From Scortum barcoo (lineage: Eukaryota > Chordata > Actinopteri > Centrarchiformes > Terapontidae): DNA of 64,000 bases. Under the pieces are notes generated by a model. The model searched no databases, had not been told where the DNA came from, and worked only from the letters and a program-made list of their open reading frames with translations. Positions 39,054 to 51,600 of the stretch are shown here, piece by piece. Position numbers and translations under genes: made by a program. The stretch is from positions 9,881,001 to 9,945,000 of the forward strand of contig CM041553.1 in NCBI GenBank assembly GCA_023238725.1, read 5' to 3'. Position 1 is the first letter of the stretch, and each line of letters opens with the position of its first letter.

Positions 39054-40255
39054 GTCTGTCTGTCTGTTGCTTACCACTTCCAAGAAACTTTGACCTGCCA
39101 GGAGTTAAACAACTTTGTCACCTCAGGTTGTTCTTAGATATACCTCAAGAAAGCACACACTCGTGTGTGCAGGTAAGCACATACACACAGACACACACAC
39201 ACACACTAAGTAAACCCTCCTTAGCCTAGCGTACCCGTTGGCTTGCTGTTAGAAGTAGAAGTAGTAGTTAAAACTGTATTGTGCATTGACTGATTTAATA
39301 TATTTGTTTCCTTTTGATTAGAGTTTTTGTGTAGGACTTGGACTTAGACTGCTGTGAGACTTGATTTTCTTGAACCTTGACTAAAAACTTGAGACTCTTG
39401 TTTTAGAGTAATTAAATCCTGTAACGATAAACCTTGTACAGCCACACATCTTGATGTACTCGTCTAAGCACTGAAGTGACTTGGTCTTAGTTAGGTAACA
39501 AACACTATGACAGTAACACAACGTTTTAAAGAAAATGGTTGAATGCAGTGGTCAGCATTCAGCCAAAGACTTGCCTGAATGACTTAAAACTGGACTTGAC
39601 ATTACCAGACTTGAAAAGTGACATGCAGAGGCAGACTTAAAAGCGGCTCTGTATTTTATTATTACAACTAGGACCTGAATGGTAATATGTTAAGACAAAG
39701 GAGTGAAATTCCTCTTCAACATAATGAAGTGCAGTATGATGCAGAAAGTACCCACAGCAAACATGTGACATTGGCCAGTTTGCTCCTCTGTCTGCCTTTT
39801 AGCTGCAGTCTGGTTCTCTCCTCTGGCTGAATCCAGGCCGATGCTGCCCAGCTGTGGTGCCTTAAGTCTGGACATGTCAGGACGCGTACTACCCCCCTGA
39901 ACCTCCACAGAACTGGTGATTTATCTGTGTGTGACTTGTGTGCTTTTAACTTTAATCGCCGACAAGAAACACACACACACATGCAGGCACATGCACAGAC
40001 AGAGTGACAGGTGGGGCTTGCATGTACAGTACATGCGTGTGCGCAAGAGAGTTCAGTTGCTGTGTGTAGTGGGCATAGGTGTGTGTTTGCTTGTTTGTGT
40101 TATTGTGTTGTGTGTGTGTGTGTGTCTGTGGGAGAGAGAGAGGAGAGAGAGAGAGGTGTAGGCAGGGTGTGTGCATGAGTGTGAAGTCAGGTGGGCTGGC
40201 ACATCTAGGGTCCCCTTTGAAGATGCGTTCATATACACACACACATACCACACAG

Positions 40256-40282
<27 letters not shown>
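40256..40282. repeat. (AC)13 microsatellite
   Basis: AC run preceded by imperfect AC repeats from 40234. Confidence 0.92.
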
Positions 40283-40287
<5 letters not shown>

Positions 40288-41219
40288 CAGCTGTTTCTCT
40301 CTTCCACTTCCCTTTGATGTCTCTACTTTTTCCAGCCTACACACCGTACTCTCTCTCTCTCTCTCTCCTCTCTTTCACACACACACACCATATAGTCCTG
40401 CTCTAGTGGAGACACTTTTCTACAAAGCAACCCCAAAAACACTTCATCTTAACAAGTAATTTATCCTTTTATTGAATGCAAAATTTTGCCTTTTGGGAAT
40501 TAAAATAGTTGTAATTTTAGGGATATGTGGTTCTGACAGGATAGCAACACTATATCTTATGAACGATGATGCACTGTCGTCGATTAAACTACCCAGTATA
40601 TAAATTAGTTGGAATCAGCTTAAAGGCAGAATTTCTTCTTGGTGGAAAAGTGCTTAAAACTAAGCCAAATGTCAGCGTGTTTATTGGAAACAACTCATCC
40701 TGGACTCCAAATTCAAATAGAATATGCAAGGTTTACACTCAGACCTCAAACAGTAAAAAATAAAGTTACAACACAATACATAATATTAACATAATACAAC
40801 ATAATATTGCATCCAACAATACAGTTACAATGTCAAACCACACATATATAAAATGTTAAACTGTTAAAAGCAAAATAACAATAACAAAGATGTTTTTGTG
40901 ATGAATCCAAATATCACAAAACAAAAAACAGTATTATTTTACAATAATATGAAAAATCTTTACTAGGTACAGAATAATACAGAGGAATGATTTGTCCTGA
41001 TGTAGACACGCACATACATCTGTCTGTCTGTATGTCAGTCAGGTATGGTAATTATTGTTTAGATTCAGCACTCTGCAGTAGGTATGTGTCTGCAGTAAAA
41101 TGTACAGAACAATGCAGAAATCAATACGCCTTTTCCTTCATAAATGTCACTGCTGTTGTTGCATGGGGACGCTAAAACAGGGATCAGTTTCATCCTCACT
41201 CATACATCTCTTTTGATAG

Positions 41220-41222
<3 letters not shown>

Positions 41223-41254
<32 letters not shown>
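41223..41254. repeat. (CA)16 microsatellite
   Basis: Pure CA run followed directly by GTGTGTG. Confidence 0.95.
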
Positions 41255-41256
<2 letters not shown>

Positions 41257-41681
41257 GTGTGAGCTTTTATATTCTCTCTTTTAATAAGGTTTTTGTATAT
41301 TTCCAAACATTTCAAGATTAATGAGCATTTTAAGTATCTGAAGCATCTGAAGAAAGGCCACTGAAAGAGCCAAACTAAAGAAAGTTAAATCTGCCAGGCC
41401 CTGTCTGTTCAACCATGTACCAATTCTTCTTAGTCTATATTTACTTATTAAGGTGCCTTATGACGCACTTGAAATTTAAAAAAGACAAACCATATTATAA
41501 CTGTATATAGATTTACCTCATATCGCTGTATATTGTCTAACTATGTACACTTACCAGTAAATGCATGCATTTACCATTTACCATATTCATGGTAAAGCTA
41601 ATTATTTTTAGTTTATACCAATTTCTACTCAGAATATAATTATTTTTAGTAAAGAGTAAAGACGGGGGACATGGCTCAAAT

Positions 41682-42170
41682 GAATAGTTTATCCTCTTGA
41701 GAAAAAAACTTACTTGCTATAAAACTTACTTGCTATGTTGTTGAGAGTTAGACGAGAATATCGATACCACTCATGTCAGTACAGTAAATATGAAACCACA
41801 GCCAAGAGATGATTGGTGCAGCTTAGCATTAAAACTGGAAACAGGAGGAAACTGTGAGCCTGGTTCTGTGTGAAGGGTACAACATCCGCCTACCAGCACA
41901 TCGGAAAGTTGCAGATTAACATGTTATATTTAATTTATTCGATCCAAAAACTTAAGTGCAAAAAACAAGTTGGTTTTATGGGGAGTTATGTGGTGCTTGA
42001 CGGCTTTGGTTTGCTGTTTCAACCTGCTTCCAGATTTTATTCTAAGCTAATTGCCCACTGACTCCAGCTCCATACTTAATGCACCGACATGAAGGTACTA
42101 TTAATCTGTTAATTTCACTCTTGGCAAGAAAGCAGACAAGTGAATTTTTCAAAAATGTCAAACATTTCAG
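41682..42170. mobile_element. Foldback MITE with about 100-bp terminal inverted repeats
   Basis: The left arm reads GAATAGTTT...GAGAGTTAGACGAGAA...GATACCACTCATGTCAGTAC. The right arm, on the minus strand, reads TTTGACATTTTTG...GCTTTCTTGCCAAGAGT...TTCATGTCGGTGCATTAAGT, a diverged copy of the same sequence. The centre has CATCCGCCTACCAGCACAT and TTAACATGTTATATTTAATT. No transposase frame is present. A related half copy lies at 32073-32230. Its superfamily is not evident. Confidence 0.7.
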
Positions 42171-45100
42171 TTGAACAGCTTTTTACTTGAATGTTACGTT
42201 CATTTTTAGAAAAAAAACCCCCAAAAACATTAGATCTAAATGCCAAACATATCCTGGTTATGCTTCAAATATGACCAAATTTAGTCATGATGAAACAGCA
42301 AAATATCTGTGCTGAAAATGTTGTTTTAATAATCAGACTTTCATCTAGATTCTTCTGTCACAGGGTGATACGTGCAGCCTAATTCTCACCTCGTATGTTT
42401 GCACGTTGAATAAATAAATACAGACATTTCTGGACCATATAAATAAACAAAAACAAACACTCTGTGAAGCTCTTCCCCGTTCGGCTGTTCATGGGAAAAA
42501 GGTGATCGTGTTGACGGTGGAGCCTCAGATCTTCAAAAAGCTCAGTTTTTAACCCAACATTTTCCCATGTAGTAATCTTCTTCTCACCATCTTCCCTTCA
42601 CCTTGGAGCCATTAAGAGCTTCTAGTGTTACCTGGCCTGTCTGTGGCCCAGCGGAGCCCCAGAGCCTCAGCCTTTGTCCTGGGCCGGGCAGCAGGTGAAT
42701 AGGATGCCCATGTGAGGGGGCCTCTCAGCCTAGATACACCTGATACCCGGCTCACACCCCCACAGCAATGCCCGCTCTCCAAAGACCCCACTGGACCCCC
42801 AAAGCTCCCCCAACCACCTCCTCGACTTGTCTGCCTGCCAGCTGGCTTCTGCTCTCGGAGACACACAACAAGAATGAAGGATGTTATTGTTGACAGTGTT
42901 GGCAGCTTCGGCCCCCCCCACTGAGTGTATGTTATGTGTATGTTTCTCAGGTCTGCCCTCTCTCTTTTTTTTGTAGAGTCTATGTGGGCTCTGCCCTGTT
43001 GTCTGAGCCTCATATCTGTGTGAACTCTGTGTTCACCTTTGAAGTTCTCTACCATGCATCTCTGCGCCCCCTCCGCCCCTCCCCGTCTCTCCTCCGCCGC
43101 TTTGATTCCCTGTCTTGTTACGGGGAGTTGGCTGATCCACAGATAATGCCACTCAGTCTCTTCAAGGCGACATGTTGGGGGGAAAAAAAAGCAGCATACA
43201 TGGTTCAGGTGCAGAGCAAATGGAGAACTTTTTTTTTTTTTTTTAAATCTTGTGTTCCTTGTTTGATTTGTTTATTTGTGCATTTACACATGTGGGTATG
43301 CAGTACCACATACAGGCAAACATGACTTTGTTTTGTTATCTAAGGGTTTAAGTTTACATCCTGCAAAGCTGCACAAGATAAGTCTGCACAAAACATGGAC
43401 GGACGGTTTGAAACAGTAACTTTGTTTGCACTAGACCTTTGGTGTGCTTTCCCCACACACTGCCTATTGCTCTCCCTTTTTACAGCGTGTCACCAATGTG
43501 CTGAAATAGTGCAGTCACTTTGAGGGCGCACAGGTGGATTAAACATTTGCATGCTGATGGTAGTTTAACTGGGCTGGCTCAAGGACAATACAGCGAAACC
43601 TACCCGCTGCTTTTTACTGCGTTCACAAACAGTTGTTACCGTCACAGGAGGGGCATCTTTTTTTGGGGGGTAAAACAGTCTTGTTTGTTGCCTGAACACT
43701 GTGCACTTTAGATGGTATCCATTGTGAGATGAAATCATTTTATTAAAGGACTGTGAAATGTCTTCATACAGTAACATTACTAACCATGTGATTAATGTTT
43801 ATTAACCATTACAATGGATAAAAGAATCTCACTGTTTAGTAGCTGTTCAGTCCTTAGTAGATGTTTGCCAAGTTGTCCTGAATTTGCAATTTTCATTTCA
43901 TTTTTGTGCTCACCTCAAGGATTTCTCATCCATGTTAGCTCAACGGTTATTGAGCCAACATGGTGACTGAATGTTCAGCCTCAACCTTGGAAACAGCAGA
44001 TGTGAAACAAACTCATCATGAGATCCATTTCTTAGTAGTTCTGGAGCCCAGATCTGCTGGAAGTGTGGTATTTAATCCTACAGTGTACAAAATAGTAATA
44101 AATACTTTTTTAAAACTTTATTTGCAGTATTTTAAACTAAATGCAAATCTTCAGAAGATCATTGTGTTCACTCATGACACAGTGCCAGAGAGGAAGAAGC
44201 CAGGAAAACATTAATTTCCCAATCTTTTAATTTGTCTACACCATATCTGAACAACTCCTGATGCTATTATTAGGATTCATCATGGAGTATAATATATCAC
44301 AATGCATGCACAAAAAACATACATATCCTACTTCTACGTATTGGACAGATTTTCCTTAATGTTTGCACAGGACAAGTGACATAAAGCTACTATTAACACA
44401 ACATACTGCTGTAGAAACTGAGCACAGGTGATACTGCATAAGGATGTGGTTTGCTTAGGAGAGTCGGCATTGCATTGGGCGACCGGTGCTGCGAGTCCCT
44501 GTGCTAAAGTCCAGTTTCCTTCCTTCATGAGAACTTTTAATGATTTTGGGAAAGTTTAATCACAATAAATTCCACTCAACTTTGTTTTCTGCTTCAGTGT
44601 CTTGTAAAGTTTTTGGTTTTTGCCTGACTTTGTTTCTGCTTCATCAAAGAAAATCTGGATTGATTTTTTTTTGTGTGTGTGTGTGTGTGCCAGTAAACTT
44701 GAAATAAACATCTGTGTGTGTGTGGACATGTGACACTGTGAACATGTGTCTATGGGAAATGATAAATGGCTTATTTCGATCTCTCAGCTGCAGAGTCCTC
44801 AGCCCGTTTGTACAAACCAACGGCAAGGGCTTTGTCAGCAGAAACAAATGATCTATCAACAACACACACGCGCACACACACACAATTTTGCAGACTGGTC
44901 AGCTGTGAGTATGATGGATTGGACCTCAGGTGTGTCTTGTCTCTGTTATTGATAGGCAGGTATTGGAGTGGCAGCATGAAATATTAATAGAGTGGAGCTA
45001 AACGACAACCTGACAAAGAATGAGAAGGAGAAAGAGAAGGACAAAGAGTGAGAGAGATGTTTGAAATGAAAAAAAAAATGCTATGATAGTAGCCATACCT

Positions 45101-46808
45101 GCAGCCTGACAGCATGTAGGACTGATGAGAGGCATTAGAAAAGTGAGCATTCACTTACACGTGTCTGAGAATTTGAAATATGCCTGTTATAAGTATCAGA
45201 TTTTTTTTCTTTTCTCAATGGAAATTCCCTCCATCTTTGATACATTTCATGTGCACAAACACACACGCTCAAACCTCTCTCTCTCTCTCTCGTTCTGTCA
45301 CTCTAACCCACATCCTGTTGTGGTTCTTTTTCTCTCCCCAGCTTTGATATCTGAGAACCGCTGACTTACGTGGACAGACAAAGCGCACCTTTGTCTTTGC
45401 CACCCTTCACGAGTGTTTGTCATCATATTTTGCAATCTCTTTTGCGTGTGTGTGTCTTTGACTGTGTCCGAGTTCTTCCTACCATAATGACAGCAACAAC
45501 ACACACACACAAAAGTAATCACTTGCCAAGGATTTGTCCTCAGTATTACACATTAAACAGCAAGGAGGGTTGAAACCTCCCTCCGCTATTATATGCAGAG
45601 AGGACATATTATGCACAAGTTTGTGTGTGTATGTGTGTGTGCAAAAAGTGTGTGTGTGTGACGCTAGCACTGCAGCACTGCAGAACAATCTATACTAATG
45701 ATTTCCCATAGACACCTCAAGTTGATCTGGGAACCGGGGAGGATGGGAGGGAGAGAAGTCAAAAGAGACGAATGAAGAGATGAAGGAAAGAAAGACTGAA
45801 GGAAGAAGAGAGGCAAGAGGCAGCACAGTGATGGAAGAGCAGAAGGAGATTATGGTAGTGATGTGAATCCATAATTTACAGCTGAAACAGTATCAGAAAT
45901 GTGCCGACTAAATGATGTGCTATTTTTTGTGCACTTTTGTGTAACAATTTGTGGAGAATCTAGCACCACTTTGCAATCAGGCACATTTTAATTAAGGCTT
46001 CATTTATGGTTTATAAATTATTCACTTCATTATTCATTGGTTATTGTGGTTGCCAGGTTGTAAAAAGCCCTTATGGTGGTGGTGTTTGTTCATAATATTA
46101 GAGGATCATGACTATCTCACTATCATGACTTTCTATTAAGTCATCAGTAAAGATTAGTGGGTCATCTGCTATTGTAAAAGTGATAACTCTGAAGTTGTAA
46201 ATGGTAATAAATGGATTGTCCTGAAATCAAAAGACAGAGCAAAAGAAATGATTTATTAACCATTAATAAAGCTACATCTTATAAACACTTAACAAAAAGT
46301 GCCACCAAACATTCGTTGTGGTTATGTTTGGGAGCTTTGAGTTGAAGCTATGTTTCTTTCTGTAGTTTTTGCACATTTGACAATAAATATCCAGAAAATA
46401 AAAACAGATGTTTGTCTGTAGCTGATGAAGAGCAATGTGGGCACAAAACTCACTTTTTCTAAATATAATGATGTTAAAAATGTTTTAAAAATTAAAGAAA
46501 GCATTCTGGCATGTCATGCGTCTTTGAGAGAGAGAGAGAAATCACTTTATAGTTTTTAGACCAGAGCAAAAATAGATGTGCATGTGTTTTTTTCACACTG
46601 ATATGAACTGTTTTTACAATTTCTGTAGACTTTAATGCTGAAAAATGATGCATCATTCATCACCCATTATTAATGAATAATTGATCCTCTAACTGTATCT
46701 CAGGTTTTTTTGCATGTTCAACTCAAATATAGGATCAAAAAGAAAATTTTACATTGCACTTCTTTCAATACGAGATCTTACAATAGTGTAGAGTTGTGGG
46801 TTTCATTG

Positions 46809-46811
<3 letters not shown>

Positions 46812-46841
<30 letters not shown>
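46812..46841. repeat. (TG)15 microsatellite
   Basis: Pure TG run of 30 bases. Confidence 0.95.
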
Positions 46842-46844
<3 letters not shown>

Positions 46845-47342
46845 TTAGAAAACCTTGAACCTGCACAGAGGAATTTCCTCCATTCACCTCACATTGTTCA
46901 GACTAACGAGTCAAATACGACAGAGCCGGACAGAAACACTCCACACCCTTCGGGATGTCTCTGAGGAACAATAAGCACTTCCAGGTCAAAAGGCCACTGG
47001 GATGATGATGAGAGCACACATAAAGACACAAACACACAAACTCCATCAACAGGTCCTCGTGTCACAAATGATGTCTAGACATTTCAGATTTCATCAAACA
47101 AGTGAATCTCTTTTTTCTAATGAAGCAGCACTAGCACACCTTATTAGCTCTGTAAAAGGCTCACAGCAGTCCAATTGTCCTCTGGAGGACATTCTGACCT
47201 TTGCAGTAATCATAATATAAAAGTAGCCAGAGAGCAAGAGAGCAAATGAAATCATCCGTCAGTGTTTATCCTCTCTGCTTTCCCACGCCTTACTGAGGGA
47301 AATTACTAATAGTGAAGCAGGGATAAGAAAACAGAGCAAAGG

Positions 47343-47377
47343 CAGAGAAACTGTCACTGAGTGTGACAGTTTCTCTG
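47343..47377. repeat. Perfect 15-bp hairpin (CAGAGAAACTGTCAC), 5-base loop
   Basis: CAGAGAAACTGTCAC at 47343-47357, loop TGAGT, and the exact reverse complement at 47363-47377. There is no flanking transposon signature. Confidence 0.85.
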
Positions 47378-48481
47378 AATGTTGAGACATGAGGAAATAT
47401 GCTTTTCCTCGGATTCTTTTAAATAATTAAATTTTCACCCTATGAGGTGAAACCATCAAAACACCAATGAACTAAAAAATGAAAAAAGCTGCTGAGTTGA
47501 GTGATAAAGGACCTTTCTACATTTTAAAATATGATTTTATATTCATATAAACATTAACAAGGTGGAAAATAGGACAGAAGTGTTTGGAAGGCCTTACAGA
47601 GGAAAACATCTGTTCCCATAATTATCCACATTAATGTGGATGTGACGCGTGTGTGTGTGTGCGTGTGTGTCTGTGTGACAGAGAAAGGTGGCGAGGTGTG
47701 AGAAAGAAGGTTTAAGGTGCCGCATTAGAGGGTTGACGAGGGCTGTGACTTCCACTCAGCCAGCCTGGTGGTGTTTACACATGAGTCTGAGCACTCACTC
47801 ACAGTCACATGACCCTGTGTGTGTGTGTGTGTGTGTGTGTTACGTTCGTGTGTGTGTGTGTGTACATACGTTATCAAGAGGAAATTATTATAACTTGGTC
47901 TGGGGGAAGCCTCCACTTGAGCTGCTGCTGCTATTGTTCAGCCCTTCCTGGCTTTTAGAGAGGCAGACTTGTCTCCATCACCGCTTCAATTTCTCGCTCA
48001 GCCTCTCGTTCACTTGTTCGATCTATTTATTTCCATCTCCTCCCTTTTTCTGGCACTCTGGCAGATGTGAACACACAGAAACAGATCCCTTCGAATTTCC
48101 TTTGATTTATCAGATTTCATCACATTTACCTCAGATCACACGTATGGCTGGATGAAGGTTATGTTATGCTGCCATCTGCTGTTTAAGATGGTCGTTCAGC
48201 GTTTGCAACGTTTGCAGTTTATCGCCACAAAAATTTTATAAATTAAAAATTAAATTTTAATACATTTTTATTAAAATTTATAGTTTATCAAGGCCATTTG
48301 GTATTTCCTTTTATAATTACAGAAATAATACATAAACACTTGAACAAGGGTTATTAAGAACCTAAACCAAAGATTACAGATTGTTAAAAAATATAATATA
48401 TAACATTAAAAATAGAGCAGAGTTGATTGTTTTATGACACTGAATTGATTCATTCACATCATAGGACCTTTGGCTCACCTG

Positions 48482-48675
48482 ATTGGCTCTAGAGCGGGAG
48501 GCGTTTGGTCACTCGATTAAAGCGCGCCCAGCTGCACGTGAGTTGATTGACACAGGCCTGACATCAATTAGAGCTCATTGGATCCACCTAAGGCGGCACT
48601 CCCTCTTATAACCTCCCTGAGAAAGGTTTTGTTCAGTTTTTTTTGTCAGTGTGAGCCAAGCGCAGAAGGTCCACA
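48482..48675 (+). promoter_or_regulatory. Probable kpna7 promoter
   Basis: Upstream of the ATG lie, in order: ATTGG (inverted CCAAT) at 48482-48486; abutting E-boxes CAGCTG at 48529-48534 and CACGTG at 48535-48540; a second ATTGG at 48577-48581; and TTATAA at 48606-48611. A start near 48640 would give a leader of roughly 40 bases. E-boxes drive many oocyte genes through FIGLA or USF factors, and KPNA7 is oocyte-enriched in other vertebrates, so this layout is credible but untested. Confidence 0.55.
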
Positions 48676-51600
48676 ATGCCCACTAAGAACGTTGTCGGCG
48701 AGCGGATCTCCAAGTTCAAAAACAAGGGGAAAGATCCCACAGTGAGTTGAGGTTTGACTTTCAGGGCTATGCATGTTGGTGATCTAATTGACACCTCTCA
48801 CATCTTCACCTCTTGCAGAAACTTCGGGAGAAAAGGATCTCGGAGTGCGTGGAGCTGCGCAAGGCTCACAAGAATGAAAGTTTCCTGAAGAGGAGGAATC
48901 TGACGCTGTCGTCTCTGCCGGACGAGGAGGCCCTCTCCCCTGACTACATCCCCAACGAGATGGTCAGCTTGCAGAAACACTTCAGCAGCACGTTCAAACG
49001 AGTGGAGCCTCTAACGCCTCTGATCTGTCATTCAGGTGGCCCTTTTGCCCATTGGAGACATAATTAAAGACGTGAACAGCGACAGCAGGGAGTCCCAAAC
49101 CCGAGGCTGTCAGGCAGCCAGGTGAGACCGAAGAGGTGATCGCTGGATCTGTGTGTAAGATTTGTTGCATAAAGTAATGGAGCTGCAAGTGTTCATTTAG
49201 TGCCATTAATTTAACTGAGTAGATGGTGAAGGGCAATCTTTAATTTCCATAGTCATCAAATGTGTGCATTTACCCTTTTCAGTTATGTCAAATTGTATAC
49301 CTTTTTTGTTGTTGAATTGAGTGTCACCTGGGGCTTCTGAGAAACTAATGTAATGTTAAAAAAAAAAAACACATTTCTGATGCAGGATCTTATCCAGCTA
49401 ATGTAATGTCCCCTCAGGAAGCTGCTGTCTTTGGAGCGTAACCCCCCTCTGAAGGAAATCATAGATGCAGGTCTGCTGTCCCGCTTTGTGTCCTTCCTGT
49501 CAATGGATGATGAGCCGACTCTGCAGTTTGAAGCAGCCTGGGCTCTTACAAACATCGCCTCTGGAACATCATGGCATACTCAGCAGGTGTGAACATGGCA
49601 CCAAACCTCTGAAGCGAGCACGTAGCTAGCTTTACGTTTAAATGTGACTGACACTGTTTAACTAGGAATCTTAAGAGGTTTTCTGAACCTTTTGTAGCTT
49701 GAAAGAAGTGTTTCTGTCTCAGGTGGTGGAACATGGGGCTGTGCCAGCCTTCATCGCCTTACTGGCTTCACCAATGCTGCACATCAGTGAACAGGCTGTC
49801 TGGGCTCTTGGAAACATTGCAGGTAAAATGCCAAGTTGAATTAAAATAATAGTGCTGTCAAGGTTGAATTTGCCTCTATACAACATGACATGTCTCCAGA
49901 GGGACCAAATGTAAGTTGTTGCCCACTTTGTGGACTGTACTTTACCGTGTGCTCAGTTTATCAGTGTTAAGGAAAAGTTTGTCCGATAAAGGCAATGTTG
50001 GTACATAAAATCTGCATTTGACTGTAGTTTCCTCTAACGTCACACAATGCAACTACTTGACAGGTGATGGTTCAGCTTATCGAGATGTCCTGATTGAGTG
50101 CAACGTAATTCCAGCTTTACTGGCCCGTATCTCACCAGAAACACCAGTAAGTAAATACAAGACCAGCTGAAACTATCAAGTTTAACTTTCCTATTTCACA
50201 TGGGTGAAGGAGAAAAATGCTTTGAATTTAAACTGCTGTACAGGCTAATACTAATGAAATTTGAACTACAGTTTTGTGACGTGCAGGTTTATCTACATGT
50301 GGACTGCATTTACTCCTGACCCCTGACAGTTGATAAAGCTTAAGTACTGTAACATTTTTGACTCACAAGATGGTTTAAGTGTAAAAATTAACACAGGAAC
50401 AAGTTTAAAACAACTTTGTATAGACCAACTTGACCAGCATCAGTTCACTTGGCAGTTCAGGTGTTTTGCTAGTAGCTCTAATGTATCCTTGAGCTGACTT
50501 TCCTGTCCTATTGGATATGTCATACATAAACAATTAAGTCATAATCATGGGTGAGATACTTGGCAGAGTTCTGAAATGTCAGACTTGATATTTGGGAACA
50601 TAAGCATACCTGAAAGTGAAACTATGGATGCCTTATACCAACCAAATGCAGTTCATTGTAATTAGTGTCAATCCACAGTATTTTTAACCTTATTTCTATT
50701 ATCTACCCTGTAGGATGTGAAAGCAGCATAAATGGGCACCAAGGTTTTATTTTCAAATTTATAATCTATAATCAGACTCAACTATCACTGGCTGAGTAAC
50801 ATCATTTTAAATAGTTTTTATCAGATTTCTTGCAGCTGTTTTTTCCACATGTGCAGTAGTACTTGGCACCTGTAAACAAACTTTGACGTGTAAAGTAGTT
50901 CAACTCTTCCTCAGCTGTGGGCTGAAGTCTAAATATTGCTATTGTACATGCCCATTGGTCATAATGCCTCATCCCTCCAGGTTGGCTACCTCCGCAACTT
51001 AACTTGGACATTGTCAAACTTGTGTCGCAATAAGAACCCATTTCCACCCTTGTCTGCAGTCCTGCAGGTAGGTGAAATGACAGCTCTTTAATAAGCAGCC
51101 TTGCAGTACATGAACTAAAGGTGCCATAATACAAGCAAGATTATTAATGTGCTGCAATTGTTGTTCCTTCAGATGCTTCCCTCCCTGATCCAGCTGCTAC
51201 ATCTAAGCGATAAGGACATCTTGTCTGATGCATGCTGGGCAATCTCCTACCTCTCAGACGGTGACAATGACCGTATTGATGTTGTAGTAGAGAGAACTGG
51301 CATCGTCCCTCGGCTGGTGGAGCTCATGGGTCACGAGGAGCTGAGTGTCATGGTAGTGTGTCCTTGCTGTATGACGTAACCTCAAACATTGTGTGGTGAG
51401 GTTACCAAAGTTTCCCGTTTGACCTGCCTTCCTGACCTCCAGACCCCAGCTCTCCGTTCCATCGGGAACATAGTGAGCGGTTCGGACCTGCAGACCCAGA
51501 TGGCGGTCGATGGCGGCGTTCTGAATGTCCTGCCTCAACTGATGAGGCATCCAAAGGCCAGTGTGCAAAAGGAGGCAGCGTGGGCGTTGTCTAACATCGC

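Larger units (their letters stand above)
36491..41681. other. Gene desert segment, no gene seen
   Basis: Holds several microsatellites (38746, 39022, 40256, 41223), a 12-bp perfect hairpin at 37728-37754 and CA/GT-rich low-complexity DNA at 39950-40400. Open frames here translate to Cys-Val or His-Thr runs and are not genes. Confidence 0.5.
42171..48480. other. Gene desert segment before kpna7, no gene seen
   Basis: Contains a GC-richer island at 42610-42930 with overlapping open frames but no recognised domain, a poly-T run at 43231-43246, hairpins at 43931-43962 and 47343-47377, an 18-base palindrome at 47624-47641 and GT microsatellites at 46812-46841 and 47816-47841. Confidence 0.5.

Noticed and set aside
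47688..48155. 155-codon plus-strand frame upstream of kpna7
   Set aside because: Mostly Cys-Val runs from GT repeats and hydrophobic pyrimidine-rich DNA; no domain.
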